64,000 nucleotides of DNA from an uncultured Clostridia bacterium (GCA_934149275.1 CAKPEG010000005.1:1-64000); one strand, 5' to 3'. Counted from the stretch's first letter, positions 24,110 to 35,759 are shown. Program-made: numbers and translations. Notes: generated by a model from the sequence alone, not told the origin.

Positions 24110-27100
24110 TTATTCCTCATCTTCTTGTATTTTCTTTTGTTTTATTCCAAATGCTATTCCCATTGCTCCCATTGCAATTACTAAAATTGTTAATGGGACA
24201 ATATTATTTTTAATATATGTTCGTATTGCTATACCTGTTGGTGCTATTACTGTTACATATTCTGGTGACCATGCATCGTTTTCAGGATATTTTGTCCAAT
24301 TCTTTGATTCTTTTTCCCAATTTGCTGTTTGATTTTTCCAGTAATCTTTACTGTTGTATCCTGCTTTCCACATTCCTTGTTTTGTTGAAATTACCATTGC
24401 GTTTCCTGGAACTGAGTTTATGTCTCTTCTACCTGTTGAGTTCGAATATACTAGTACTTCTGCTAGGTTGTCTATTCTCATTTGGTTTGCATCAGTTCCT
24501 GACGCAGCCTCTTTTCTAGCCGTTATACGAATTTCTGAATAGAATTCGTCACTGTCTTCTCCTACATAATTCTTTGGTTTTAATTCTTTTGTTAATGTAC
24601 TGTTGTACTTACTTCTTGTTTTTTTATTGTCTTTATATTCAACTCTTCCTGTTGTTTCACAGTTTTCTGTTCCTCCGTTTGGAGTTGGTATTTCTTTTAA
24701 TGCTTGTAATCTTTCATTATAGCTTATTGCTATATTTGATCTTGTTTCTGTTATAAATGATCTGTCTTTTTCATCGTAAATATTTGTTTTTCCATTAACT
24801 ACTCTGTATGCTGTTTTATCTATTAATCCGTTTAATGAAGGATTGTATCCATCTGCTTTTAAATCTGATGTTGTCCATGATGCATTGGCAACCGAAGTAT
24901 CATTTTCAAGGCTAGCATCTATATCAATATAGTCTACAAGTTGGTCTACTGTTGTTGTTACTAACTTGTCTCCTTCATATGTAATATCTACTGGTTCTAG
25001 TGAACTATTATTGTTTGTATATTTGCTTATTGTATATGTTGCTGGTTCTTCTTTAATTCTGTTTTCATAATAGAATCTACCAACATATTTACCATATTCA
25101 AGGATCTGTGGTTTTATTGTACTTGTATTGTATTTTGTATCTGTTTTTTGTAACATGTTTCCTCTGTATTCGTTATACTCGTTTGCTCTGTTTACAATTT
25201 CTTCGCTTCTGTATAATCCTGCTAAATCTCCTGTAAAGTCTGCTTCTGAATTATTAAGAAGTTTCATTTTATATTGAATGCGTAATGTTATATCGTTTAG
25301 GTAATCATCTTCTATTGATAATGCATAGAATCCTTGTTGATATAGTCCTGCTGTTGATGATTTACTATGTGGTACATATGCTATTTTATCAAGTCCTGCT
25401 GCATTTGTGTCTGTTTTTATAATTTCTCCAAATTCGTCTAATGTTGCATTTAATATTACTTCACCTGATTTTAATACTTGAATATTTTCAATGTATTTTT
25501 CTAATGCTATATCTGTTTTGGCTCTTTCTTCCAAACCAAGGTTAATATTTTTTATTGAATATTTATGTTCTTGTATTGATTCATCCTGTTCTGCTTGATT
25601 TTTCTTTGCATCTGGTTCAAATTTTTCGCCGTTTTCTCTGCTCATTAGTGGTCTATCTGATGTGTGCGTGTCTATTTCTGAATCCTTGGCTATTTCCATT
25701 TTCTTTGGATCTTCTATTTCTATTTGCATTATTGGTGTTTCTGCATACATTTTTGTTGCATCTATAAATTTTCCGTTTGATGCCTCTCTATCTCTTAGTA
25801 TTTGTCCTCTATCGTTTTCAATTGTTCTTGAGTATGCATCTACTATCATTCTTCTTGATTCATTGTCTCTTGCTGTTGATATTTTTAAATCGCTAATGTC
25901 TGTTCCATCAATTGTTGTTTTTCCTGTTAAGTCTAAATATTTATCATTTAAATGTTCTATTCCAGATTTCTCTGATAGATCTCCCATGAATTTAGTGTTT
26001 TCGTAGTCTTGACCATTATATTTTATAGTATCTATTGTTGCTTGTTGTGATTCTGCATTTTCGTTGCTTGAATATTTTACGTCTTGTGAATCAGCTTTTG
26101 TTCCATAGTCAAATCTTAAAACATAATCTCCTGGTAGGAATCCATAGATGTAGTAGTTTCCGTTTCCTGAATCTGAATCTGAGGATTCAACTTCGCTTGT
26201 TCCTGATTTTCCTCCTGTTATTGTGTATGCTTCTTTGCTACTGTCATTGTAATTGTAATATTCTTGTGGTACTTTATAATAGTAGTCATAATTATCATAT
26301 TCTGTATTGTATGAACCGTCTTGTCCCAAGTTTATTACTTCATACATTGTTATTCCTACATTAGGTATTAATTTATCATCAGTACCTTCATTGTAATATC
26401 CATTACCTGTTGAGATATTATACTTTCCACTTTTCTGGTCTTTTGTGTCTTCCCAAACATATCCAGACATATCTCTTTCATATGTTTCTATTTTTATATT
26501 TAATGGTATTGCTCTATCTGTATCGTCTTCATATTTTGTTGTGTCTTTTGTGTTAGAACCTTTTGATCTTTTAATGTTATTTGGTGCTGAGTCTTTATCA
26601 ACTCTTCCTGAAATCCATCCGCTTCTGTATGCTCTATAATATCTTGAATTATAATCTTTTGTACTATAGTATGTTGAATAATTTGAAATTTCAGCTATGT
26701 TTTCTTTATCTCCAAGCATTGCTTTTCTTTCTTTAAGTGGATTTTCTAATTTTTCATCCTGTTTCATTTTTTCATATCCATCTTTGTTTACTTGATATGT
26801 TGTAAATATTTCTGCATACTGATTTGGTTTTACTTTCATTTTTGTTAAATACTTGGTTGTTGATACTTTTAGATTCTGTTCTTCTTCTAGAGTAGCATTA
26901 TTTTTTAGTGTCCATTTAACAGCTCCGCAGTCTACTCCATCAACTTTTCCTGATAAGTTTTTCTCTTTTGTTTCTTGCCATTGATTATTTACTGCTGCAT
27001 TTTTTGTATTCATAATTCTATAGTATGGTGCATCTGCAATTACTTCCTGGCTTCGCTTTGAGTTGTTGTCTACAACTGATGCTTTTACATCTTCTGATAC

Positions 27101-30100
27101 GATTGTATATTCTTTATCATAGTAATCTGTTATTTCATTAAACTCTACATCGTTTGTATCTGAGTTGTTGTACACTCTTACTACATATGTTACGAATACT
27201 CTTAATTCTGTTCCTTTTTTTATATCTTTTACTTCTTGAATTGCTTCTTTATATCTTGTATATGATTTGTATGCTAGGTCTGTTGAATATAATCCTAATG
27301 AATATTTTGTATATTTCTTACCATTAACCTCTTTTTTTCTTTTTTCTAATGCAAGTTTATATTCTGATGTATCCAAATCTCCAAGTACATTGTATTGTTT
27401 TGTTATTTTTTGTTCGTTTACAATCATAGTAACTTTATATAGGTCTTTTAATGTACTCATATCTGTTTTTGGTCTTTCTTTTAGTCCTAAATTAATATGT
27501 AGCATATAATCGTCTATATATCTTCCAACTTCTTTTCCTTCTTTATTTTTTATACGTTTATTGTTCATTATATATATCCAATCTTGTGCTTTTCCATTTG
27601 CATCTGTTTCGTCTACTATTGGATATTTTATTCTGAAGTTAGTTTTGTTTACTGCCATTTCATGTAGTTCTGTGTTATCATAATATGTTTTTGCTGTCAT
27701 TCTATAACGGTCGTATGTTTGACCTGGGGTTACTTTTTGATTTCCTTTTATTTTATCAGTTTCTTTTGGCGATGCTGCTGAGTTCAGTTCTGATTTTATT
27801 TGTGCACCGCTTTTAGCTCCACGATAATTGATTTTATTATATTTTGCATTATCGTTTGCGTGTGCATTTTCTCCATTTATGTCTGTTGTATTTGTTTTTC
27901 CTTGTGTTGAATAATCATCTTTAATTTCTTGTGTACCTGTTATTTCTCCAAATGTTATATCAAAGTTGTACCTTGTATCAACTTGTTCTACTGCCATAGA
28001 GCTGTTAACATATGAATTTGGGCTTTTTTTGTATGCACTTGCAGTTCCTTGAGCTGCATATGTTTCTTCATCTAATACTGAAGTACTATTTGATTTTCCT
28101 AAATATGTTGTTTGTCTATATACTTGTCCATCATATTCAAACTCTATTACATAGAATCCATTTTTTACGCTTCCTGGTGCTTCTAGTCTTCTTATTTCAT
28201 AATGTCCATTTGAATTTGTATATATTGGCCATTGTATTTCTTTACCGTTGCTTTCGTGTGCTATTGCTTTTCGAACTTTTCTGCTACCTGAGTAAATATA
28301 TACTGTTACACCAACATTCTTTAAAGTCTTTTCTCCGCTTTCTTTTAATCCTATGGTTAAACTTTTATTCTTTTGCGAATCTCCATCTACCCATACATCA
28401 CCCGCCAGTGTTGTTGTTAAGTCTATGTTCCACCTAAACTTCGCTCGCGCTGTATCATTTCCCTTGTTTCCATCTGCTGTATATCCATATCCTGCTTCTA
28501 TTTTGTTGAAATATCTATGTGCATATTCAACTCTCATTAATTGCTGTGTAGCAATTGTTCCAACCTGTGTTGCTGTTACTGTTATTGATGCACTTTTATA
28601 TCTTGGACAAGAATATGTGTAATCAAATACATAATCCTTTTCTTCATCATCCCATTTATATCTAGCTTCTGTGTAATCACATCCTGTGTAATCTACTGCT
28701 CCGGCTGTCCATGACCATTTTTCTATATATCCTGATGAATAGTGATATGTTCCATTTGCTGTTAAGCATCTAAATTTAAATGTTAATCCACCTAATTTGT
28801 GCATTCCTTCTTTATAATCTAGTAATATATAAAATTCTTCTCCTGTATGTGGATATGCATCGTATTGGTCTGGTATATCTCCTCCTAATGAGTCTTTATT
28901 TTTTCTTTCATTTCCTTCCCATGAGAATGTCCATCCATTTCCTAATTTCAAATCTTCTACACAGTTTTTTCCATCTTTATATATTTGTACTGAAAGTTCT
29001 GGAACTCCTGTTATTCCGGCAAATTGATTTCCTTTGTTACCTGAATCAGATGCTCCATATGAAGTTGGAGAATATACCTCCATGTATTGGAACTTAAATG
29101 GCCCTACTAAATATCTTTTTCTTGTTGCATCATATGTTACTTCGACATTATTCTTATTTGTAAGGTCTTTTATTGTATTTTCATATACTCCATTTTTTCC
29201 ATTTTTGCCATATGCTCGTATTGCTTTATGCATTTTGGCAAATAAACCTGCTTCTTTTACTAACCCTGTTGCATCTCCTGCTGAATATCCATCTGAATCA
29301 ACATTCTTTCTTACTGCTACTTTATCAAGATATTTCATGAATTTTTCTCTATCTTTTAGTCTATTTTTAAAATAATCATTTATTTCTTTTATTTCTTTTT
29401 GTAATTCTGCTATTTCATCATCTATTGCTTTTATTCTTTTTTTAGCATTTCTTATATATTTTTGATATCTTGGAATACTTGAATTGTATTGCTTTGTTGT
29501 TTGTGGGTCTTCAATCGCTTTTATTAAGTTGTTATATCTATTTATTTGTGATTGAAGTGCACTATTTTCATTTGTTAGAATTGTTATGTCATCATTTAAT
29601 CCAGTTATTCCATCTTGATATGCTTTTATGTTTGATTTCAATGTAGATATTTCTTTATCAACTTTTTGTGTGTTTTTTCCTTGTGCTACTAATGTAGCTC
29701 TTTCATTGTTTTTTGAATTTAACTGTGCTTTCGCACTATTTATTTTATTTTGATAATCTTTTATTTGATTTCTCTTTTTTGCTATAAGTTTATTATTTGA
29801 ATCAATTTCTTCTTGTAATGCTGCAATATTATCTTTATACCCGTCTATTTTTGTTTCATATTTATCTATTATTGTTTGCCATCTTTCAATTTTTGTATTT
29901 AAATTATTTTTTTCATCATTAAGTTTATCTATTTGTGCTTGATTATCGTCTATAATCGCTTGCTTTGCTGCTTTTTCTTGTTTATCACTTAACGTAGGAT
30001 CGTTATCGAAAACGCTTTGTTTTCCTGAATTTGCTGCTACCGCTGCTTCATTTCTATTCCACCATGCTATGTTTGGATATGAAGATCTTGGAACTAAACC

Positions 30101-30634
30101 TGGTGTGTTTGCTGCTGCTTCTGCAAGTAAGTATGCAACTTCATCATTTACCGCTGTCATTCCTCCACCTTCACTATAATGAATTTCACCTGTTCCATAA
30201 ACTGTTCCTGCCACTGCTACAGTATCATCTCCACATTCTCCACCTATAATGCTTTTTCCTGAATAAGATACTGCTTGTAGTTCCAATTTGTCGTCACCTA
30301 TTTCAAAACAACTTGGATGTGATTCAGATCTTAAAGAATAAGGTCCTTCTCCAGCTGTAACATCTACGCTTATTGACTCTCCTCCTACACTTCCTGTTAC
30401 TAGAACTTGTCTGTCTGACTTATTAAAATATGGTCCACCATGTTGGTTACAAAACATAGCTGAACTCCATACTAGAGAATCAAAATATAGTCCTGCTCCA
30501 TCATATGGTTCTTGTCTATCTGCCTTATATTCTATTGATAATCTAATTGCTAGCACGTTTGATATGTTTATCATAAGGTATGTTGCTATTGTTATTACTA
30601 ATGTAATAAAACTGTATTTAATAAATCTTTTCAT
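24110..30634 (-). CDS. Large surface protein with coiled coil and SdrD-B-like domains (2174 aa)
   Basis: N-terminal signal peptide (about 5-30), an N-terminal domain, a long coiled coil (about 220-430; heptads rich in K, D, N, I, L with Q/N-rich turns), beta-rich domains, an SdrD-B/Cna-B-like module starting GDVWVDGD (about 746-850), then DUF11-like repeats. A second module starts SGYVWEDTKDQ (about 1390-1530), where an insertion rich in Y and N precedes YYIYGFLPGDYVLRFDYG. It ends in IAPTGIAIRTY, a transmembrane helix and an acidic-basic tail (about 2125-2174). The IAPTG is a weak sorting-like motif, so anchoring may be by membrane alone. The ATG overlaps the upstream stop by one base (TAATG) behind AAAGGAGG, so the two genes are one operon. 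Function unknown; structural or adhesive role inferred. Confidence 0.85.
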   Translation of the reverse strand: MKRFIKYSFITLVITIATYLMINISNVLAIRLSIEYKADRQEPYDGAGLYFDSLVWSSAMFCNQHGGPYFNKSDRQVLVTGSVGGESISVDVTAGEGPYSLRSESHPSCFEIGDDKLELQAVSYSGKSIIGGECGDDTVAVAGTVYGTGEIHYSEGGGMTAVNDEVAYLLAEAAANTPGLVPRSSYPNIAWWNRNEAAVAANSGKQSVFDNDPTLSDKQEKAAKQAIIDDNQAQIDKLNDEKNNLNTKIERWQTIIDKYETKIDGYKDNIAALQEEIDSNNKLIAKKRNQIKDYQNKINSAKAQLNSKNNERATLVAQGKNTQKVDKEISTLKSNIKAYQDGITGLNDDITILTNENSALQSQINRYNNLIKAIEDPQTTKQYNSSIPRYQKYIRNAKKRIKAIDDEIAELQKEIKEINDYFKNRLKDREKFMKYLDKVAVRKNVDSDGYSAGDATGLVKEAGLFAKMHKAIRAYGKNGKNGVYENTIKDLTNKNNVEVTYDATRKRYLVGPFKFQYMEVYSPTSYGASDSGNKGNQFAGITGVPELSVQIYKDGKNCVEDLKLGNGWTFSWEGNERKNKDSLGGDIPDQYDAYPHTGEEFYILLDYKEGMHKLGGLTFKFRCLTANGTYHYSSGYIEKWSWTAGAVDYTGCDYTEARYKWDDEEKDYVFDYTYSCPRYKSASITVTATQVGTIATQQLMRVEYAHRYFNKIEAGYGYTADGNKGNDTARAKFRWNIDLTTTLAGDVWVDGDSQKNKSLTIGLKESGEKTLKNVGVTVYIYSGSRKVRKAIAHESNGKEIQWPIYTNSNGHYEIRRLEAPGSVKNGFYVIEFEYDGQVYRQTTYLGKSNSTSVLDEETYAAQGTASAYKKSPNSYVNSSMAVEQVDTRYNFDITFGEITGTQEIKDDYSTQGKTNTTDINGENAHANDNAKYNKINYRGAKSGAQIKSELNSAASPKETDKIKGNQKVTPGQTYDRYRMTAKTYYDNTELHEMAVNKTNFRIKYPIVDETDANGKAQDWIYIMNNKRIKNKEGKEVGRYIDDYMLHINLGLKERPKTDMSTLKDLYKVTMIVNEQKITKQYNVLGDLDTSEYKLALEKRKKEVNGKKYTKYSLGLYSTDLAYKSYTRYKEAIQEVKDIKKGTELRVFVTYVVRVYNNSDTNDVEFNEITDYYDKEYTIVSEDVKASVVDNNSKRSQEVIADAPYYRIMNTKNAAVNNQWQETKEKNLSGKVDGVDCGAVKWTLKNNATLEEEQNLKVSTTKYLTKMKVKPNQYAEIFTTYQVNKDGYEKMKQDEKLENPLKERKAMLGDKENIAEISNYSTYYSTKDYNSRYYRAYRSGWISGRVDKDSAPNNIKRSKGSNTKDTTKYEDDTDRAIPLNIKIETYERDMSGYVWEDTKDQKSGKYNISTGNGYYNEGTDDKLIPNVGITMYEVINLGQDGSYNTEYDNYDYYYKVPQEYYNYNDSSKEAYTITGGKSGTSEVESSDSDSGNGNYYIYGFLPGDYVLRFDYGTKADSQDVKYSSNENAESQQATIDTIKYNGQDYENTKFMGDLSEKSGIEHLNDKYLDLTGKTTIDGTDISDLKISTARDNESRRMIVDAYSRTIENDRGQILRDREASNGKFIDATKMYAETPIMQIEIEDPKKMEIAKDSEIDTHTSDRPLMSRENGEKFEPDAKKNQAEQDESIQEHKYSIKNINLGLEERAKTDIALEKYIENIQVLKSGEVILNATLDEFGEIIKTDTNAAGLDKIAYVPHSKSSTAGLYQQGFYALSIEDDYLNDITLRIQYKMKLLNNSEADFTGDLAGLYRSEEIVNRANEYNEYRGNMLQKTDTKYNTSTIKPQILEYGKYVGRFYYENRIKEEPATYTISKYTNNNSSLEPVDITYEGDKLVTTTVDQLVDYIDIDASLENDTSVANASWTTSDLKADGYNPSLNGLIDKTAYRVVNGKTNIYDEKDRSFITETRSNIAISYNERLQALKEIPTPNGGTENCETTGRVEYKDNKKTRSKYNSTLTKELKPKNYVGEDSDEFYSEIRITARKEAASGTDANQMRIDNLAEVLVYSNSTGRRDINSVPGNAMVISTKQGMWKAGYNSKDYWKNQTANWEKESKNWTKYPENDAWSPEYVTVIAPTGIAIRTYIKNNIVPLTILVIAMGAMGIAFGIKQKKIQEDEE

Positions 30635-33600
30635 TATACATACCTCCTTTTCTCAAAGAATCTCCAAACGAGAAAGGCTATAGGTATTAGTATAACTAGA
30701 CTTACAAGAACAATTGGTAATCTTCCTATTCTTAATCCTGTTGTAATACCAACTATTGAATCTGCATATGATAGATCGTCTTCTGATAGTTTGTTTCCTG
30801 GTGTTGAATCTATATCTGCAACTCCTTTATCATTTTCTGCATCTGCAATTTCTATACTGTTATGAATTAAGCCTGTGTTTCTTTCTGTCATATTTTTTAT
30901 TAATATTAATTTTATTTCTTTTGTTTCTCCTGGATTGATTACTTCATCTTTTAATGTTGTTGTATATAAGTATCCTTCTGCTCCTATGTACCAATCTGGA
31001 TTTATTGAACTATCAAATTCTAAGTCTGATGGTATGTAATCAACTAATTTTGTTGCTTTTCCAGCTATTGTTCCTTGATTTTCTACTGTAACTTTGTATT
31101 CGATTAATACTTTTGAACCGCTTACTAGGTCTGGATCAATATCAACTTTTGATAGCTTAGGATTTTCACTTACAAATTCATTATTTTCTGCTGAATTTTG
31201 AACTGTCATTTTTTCAACAATTGTATCTAGTTTTAAATCAAATATATTATCATCTGTTAATCCTAAGTTTATGTTTGCAACACTTTTATCTTCTACTGAA
31301 ATATTATCTGTTACATTTTTTCCACCTATATTCATAACTGATGCTTTATTTTGTGTTAATTCTTCTGTGTCTTCTGAACTTAATTTATATTGTTCTTCGT
31401 CATAATTAAAATTAACATAGTATTTACCATTTGGTACATCTTCAAATATGTAACGTCCTGATATGTCTGTTATTTTTGAACCTATAATTTCATTTGTCTC
31501 TGAATTACATAAATTAACTACTATTCCTGGTAATACTCTTTCATAGCTATCTTGTTGACTATTTTGGTTTGCATCAACATATGCAACACCAGTTAATTTG
31601 CTATTTTGGCTCTCAATTGCATCTTCAATAATTGAACTTACACTTTCTGCTGTGAATATTTTTCCAAAAAGCCTTCCTTTTGCTCTTACTGTTATGCTAT
31701 TTGATATTCCTGGAACTATTTTTCCTATAATTATAAGTTTTCCTGTTTCTCCTGGTTTTAATGAAAGCCATGTTCCTTCTTCTAAGTCTGTATTTCCAAA
31801 AGAGTCTTTATGGTCTCCATTTATAAATTCTAATCCTGTTATTTCAAAGTTGTCTGATGTTTCTACATTTAATGTTAATGTGTTTACATCAAATTCACAG
31901 TTACTTTTTACTTCATATGCATATCTTACTTCATTCTCTTCTGGTATATAAACATCGTTTTCTTTATTTATTGGTGTGATTTGTATATCGTATAAATAGA
32001 ATTTTAAGTCATCTTCATATTCTACATTTTTGCTTGAATCATTTGATGTAACTGATGTTTTAGATTTTAAATTATATGATCCACCTGTTAGACTTGGATC
32101 ATCATCTAATGTAATTGTATAACGTAATAATACAGATTCTGATGCTTCTAAGTCTCCCATTTTTGCTGTTAGTAATCCTGTATTTTTGTCATATGTAAAA
32201 TCAACATTTTTATTTTCATCTACTTTTAGGTCTGTTATTGCAATTTTATTTGAAAATTGTTTTGTAAATACAACATTATTTAATTTATCTCTAGAAGTAT
32301 TTCTCATATTAAATATACATTGAGTTTCTCTTCCGACCCATTTTTCGTTATTTATGCCTGACTCATGAATTGTTATATTTGTTTTTTCAACTGGTACTGT
32401 TTCTGATTCAAATGTTGTTTCTTCTATATTGCTTGCACTTACATTTCCAGTTATTTTTAATTCTGATAATCCCTCTTCTAATTTGAACGTGTTGTATCCT
32501 ATTGTAACTGTTTCTTCTGAATTTGCTTCCATGTTTTCTTTTCTAATTACAAATCCAGTTTCTTGTTTTTCAACTGTAAAATCGCTGTCTTGTTTCATGT
32601 ATGAAGCTGTTAATCCATTTACATTTGGTATTGTTATAACAAGATTTCTAGCGTCTACATTGCTTGTGTTTTTTATTGTTATTTCATATTCTGCATCTGA
32701 GATTTCTTTTATTTTATCTCCGTTTAATTTCATTTCTACTTCTAGATTTGAGTTTTTAAGTGTTTCATATCCAATTTTGCTTGGAGATGCATTTGATTCT
32801 ACACTTGTATCTGCTTCTTTATAGTATGTTGCATATGTTCCATAAAAAGCATCTCCTGCTTTTAAGTCTGCTGGGATTACGTAATCATATGTGAATTGTA
32901 GTTTACTATTTGGCTCTAGCACATAGTTTTCATCTACTACTATTAAATATGATTTTATTCCACCTGTTTTATAATAATTTGTTTTCCATCCGTTATTTTC
33001 ATCTGTTAAATCTTCTGTTGCTTCTCCGTTTTCTGAATAATAAACTGTGTAGTTTAGGTCTTTATCGATTGATGTAATTTCTGTATCTAATATTGTATTT
33101 ACTGTTGTTCCTAAATCTTCACCTGTTGTGATATCTTTATTTCCTTCAAAAGGAATTCTTCCTAAAATTCTAAAGTTTGAATATCTTTTTCCTGTGCTGT
33201 TTAGAACTGTTATGTCCATTGTTGCTAATTTTGCTTCTGTTCCTTCTTCTAATAAATCAGTATCTGCTCCTTGTTTTATAGATGAAATTTTATTTGAGTT
33301 TTCAGTATTTTCAGTATTTTCGGTTTCTTGATTTTCATTTTTCGTTTCTGAGGTTTGCCCTGTTATTAATCCTTCTTGCCCTTTATATGAAATTTGAACT
33401 CCATTATATCCGTTCATTGCATATGAAACATCGCTATTGCTTAATAGCATATGCCATTCTGACTCATTTTTATATTTTGTTGCAATTGCATTATAATAAT
33501 ACATTTCTACCATTTCACTTATGTTTCCTGCAAATTCATCAACACCTAAATCAACATCAAATGATATCAATGTTCCATTTGTTTCTTTATTTACATTATA

Positions 33601-35493
33601 TGATGTTTGACTTCCTTTTAAAGAAATTCTAATTATTTGGTTGTCCCCATCAATTAAATTTTCCACGTTAGCTATTTCTAGTTCGTTATTTGCATAGAAT
33701 AAATCTATATTTTTTATTCTTGCTTCTTTTATTGCTTGTGGTAATCTAATTTCAAATACTGGATTTTCATATAAATCTGATGTGTCTTCATTATTATTTA
33801 ATCTAATTTTGAAATTTACTCCTTCGTTTGCTGAAACACTAGAAAGCTCTTTTTGTGCAATTTCTAATGTTGCATTTGATGTTGTTGGATTTATACTAAC
33901 TACTGTTTCTGCTTCGCCTAAATCATCAACTGCACCTTCATTATATGTTGCAAATGCTTGAGAAACATTGATTAACTTAGTAAATGTTTTAATATCGTCT
34001 CTTGTAAAATCTATTCTCTTTATTGATTTTGAACTTATGATTGAAATATTCCCATCAGCTATTGGACCTGATGTTATTATTTTTATTTTATTAATTCCTT
34101 CTGGATATTCTATTTTATAAATTCCTTCTTCATTTATTTCTTGGTCAAACTTTATTTCTTTTATTAATTCATCATTTCCACTATATATTTGGACATAACC
34201 CGTTTCTCCTAAGATGTTTACTAAATTTTCTCTTGAAAATTCAGTTGTTTTATAATAAGAAGCATTTTCAATATTGTATTCATACATGTTTTGTTCATCA
34301 GTAAAGTATTCTCTATTATCTACTATTTCTAAGGAACTTAATAAATCTGATCTACTAATATTTAATACATCCTTTTTTGTATATGTTATTTCGTACTTTT
34401 CGTTTTGACTGTCTGCCATTAAGTAACCTTTACTTATAGGCTCATCTTTATCTTCTTTCATATATTGAACAATATTTCCAACTGCTTGATTTAAATCATA
34501 TGTCATTTCAAATTTATTATTTTCTTTATTCCCAGCATAGTTATTAATTGTAAATTCTACATTTCCGCTTACTGCATTTGTTGCTTGTGTTTCTCCAGTA
34601 TATAGGAATGTTATTGTGTATATATCTGATCCATATGAATTACATATTGTTCCGTCTTTTTCATTGTTTCCTACATTTATATATAACGTATTTTCCTCTA
34701 TTCTATAATTTGAATTTGTAAATTCAATGCTGTTATCTTCTCTTCCTTCTGTATAACTTAATTTATTTGCTTCAACTTGTACATCAAAAAATTCTAATCC
34801 TTCTATTTGAGGAATATCTATCTTTAACTCTGAATTTTTTATTGGTACATTATTTGTTTGTTCTTTCCCTGAAATTTTTGCACTAACTTGTAGTATTTTT
34901 CCTTTGGCTCCATCTTTTTCGTAGTTGATATTTTTTATTACGTTGTATTCAAGGTTTGTAGAAGTTTGTTCTTTCCATGAAAGTTTTAGGTTTAATAGCT
35001 GTTCTATTGGTTGTTCTTTTCCTTCGTTGTCTACATAGATTCCTGAAAAAGTCACTTGATTTGTTTTACTTAAATATGTTGATATTATGCTATCTTTTCT
35101 TATGAATTCAATTGGAATTGATATTTTTTGTGTTTCGTTTTGTGTTAATGCTTGAATTTTTATTTGATTATCTTTAATTTTCACCTCTGAATTTTCTTTG
35201 ATTGAAAAGTTAGGATTGTCATCTAATTTCAATGTTCCACTTTTTAAATATCCTTTTCCATTTACTTTGATTTCAAAATTCATATTTGCATTTTTTTCAT
35301 TAACGTCACAATCAAGCGAATCTGTATTTTCTACATTTTCACTTGAAAAATAAGCTTTTACTTCAACTGCATTTTCTTCTTTTTCTGCAGCATAGCTTAA
35401 ATTATTTAATATTGGAATCATGTCTAGCATCGTTAATAAAAAAATTATCATTATTGCAATAAATCTTTTGATAACTATTTTTTTCTTTTGCAT
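30634..35493 (-). CDS. Large surface protein with SdrD-B-like and DUF11-like domains (1619 aa)
   Basis: A signal peptide at about residues 5-35 (AAEKEE follows), then a series of beta-sandwich domains. The N-terminal third resembles the equivalent part of the giant adhesin (the 'NQVTFSGIYVDNEGKE..INLKLSW' pattern), so the two are likely related. Later come DUF11-like repeats, an SdrD-B-like module starting LTGVAYVDANQN (about 1300-1390), another DUF11-like domain, and a C-terminal helix ending FFEKRRYV. No LPXTG is present. I chose the ATG at 35493, preceded by AAGGGAAGAG; the longer start at 35535 has no ribosome-binding site. First gene of a two-gene operon with the 2174-residue protein. 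Binding target unknown. Confidence 0.85.
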   Translation of the reverse strand: MQKKKIVIKRFIAIMIIFLLTMLDMIPILNNLSYAAEKEENAVEVKAYFSSENVENTDSLDCDVNEKNANMNFEIKVNGKGYLKSGTLKLDDNPNFSIKENSEVKIKDNQIKIQALTQNETQKISIPIEFIRKDSIISTYLSKTNQVTFSGIYVDNEGKEQPIEQLLNLKLSWKEQTSTNLEYNVIKNINYEKDGAKGKILQVSAKISGKEQTNNVPIKNSELKIDIPQIEGLEFFDVQVEANKLSYTEGREDNSIEFTNSNYRIEENTLYINVGNNEKDGTICNSYGSDIYTITFLYTGETQATNAVSGNVEFTINNYAGNKENNKFEMTYDLNQAVGNIVQYMKEDKDEPISKGYLMADSQNEKYEITYTKKDVLNISRSDLLSSLEIVDNREYFTDEQNMYEYNIENASYYKTTEFSRENLVNILGETGYVQIYSGNDELIKEIKFDQEINEEGIYKIEYPEGINKIKIITSGPIADGNISIISSKSIKRIDFTRDDIKTFTKLINVSQAFATYNEGAVDDLGEAETVVSINPTTSNATLEIAQKELSSVSANEGVNFKIRLNNNEDTSDLYENPVFEIRLPQAIKEARIKNIDLFYANNELEIANVENLIDGDNQIIRISLKGSQTSYNVNKETNGTLISFDVDLGVDEFAGNISEMVEMYYYNAIATKYKNESEWHMLLSNSDVSYAMNGYNGVQISYKGQEGLITGQTSETKNENQETENTENTENSNKISSIKQGADTDLLEEGTEAKLATMDITVLNSTGKRYSNFRILGRIPFEGNKDITTGEDLGTTVNTILDTEITSIDKDLNYTVYYSENGEATEDLTDENNGWKTNYYKTGGIKSYLIVVDENYVLEPNSKLQFTYDYVIPADLKAGDAFYGTYATYYKEADTSVESNASPSKIGYETLKNSNLEVEMKLNGDKIKEISDAEYEITIKNTSNVDARNLVITIPNVNGLTASYMKQDSDFTVEKQETGFVIRKENMEANSEETVTIGYNTFKLEEGLSELKITGNVSASNIEETTFESETVPVEKTNITIHESGINNEKWVGRETQCIFNMRNTSRDKLNNVVFTKQFSNKIAITDLKVDENKNVDFTYDKNTGLLTAKMGDLEASESVLLRYTITLDDDPSLTGGSYNLKSKTSVTSNDSSKNVEYEDDLKFYLYDIQITPINKENDVYIPEENEVRYAYEVKSNCEFDVNTLTLNVETSDNFEITGLEFINGDHKDSFGNTDLEEGTWLSLKPGETGKLIIIGKIVPGISNSITVRAKGRLFGKIFTAESVSSIIEDAIESQNSKLTGVAYVDANQNSQQDSYERVLPGIVVNLCNSETNEIIGSKITDISGRYIFEDVPNGKYYVNFNYDEEQYKLSSEDTEELTQNKASVMNIGGKNVTDNISVEDKSVANINLGLTDDNIFDLKLDTIVEKMTVQNSAENNEFVSENPKLSKVDIDPDLVSGSKVLIEYKVTVENQGTIAGKATKLVDYIPSDLEFDSSINPDWYIGAEGYLYTTTLKDEVINPGETKEIKLILIKNMTERNTGLIHNSIEIADAENDKGVADIDSTPGNKLSEDDLSYADSIVGITTGLRIGRLPIVLVSLVILIPIAFLVWRFFEKRRYV

Positions 35494-35759
35494 GTAACTC
35501 TTCCCTTCTACTTTCTCGCCTTTTAGCATATTCATTATTTATATTAATATTATTTCTACTTATGTCAATATAAGTTTTTTACCATCTATATTATCTTAAT
35601 TTACTATGTTTTTACGGATATACAATGGAAAAAGCTATTTTAAGTTTTTATTAAGTTTTGTTTACATTTTGTAAAACATTAAATTTTTTTCACAATTATT
35701 AATGTTGTTTCATAATATATATAAAAACGTTGCATATATTGAAATTAGGAGGGTTTCGT

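Noticed and set aside
24110..35493. Sortase LPXTG anchors in the two large proteins
   Set aside because: Only IAPTG in one and no motif in the other; too weak to call sorting signals.
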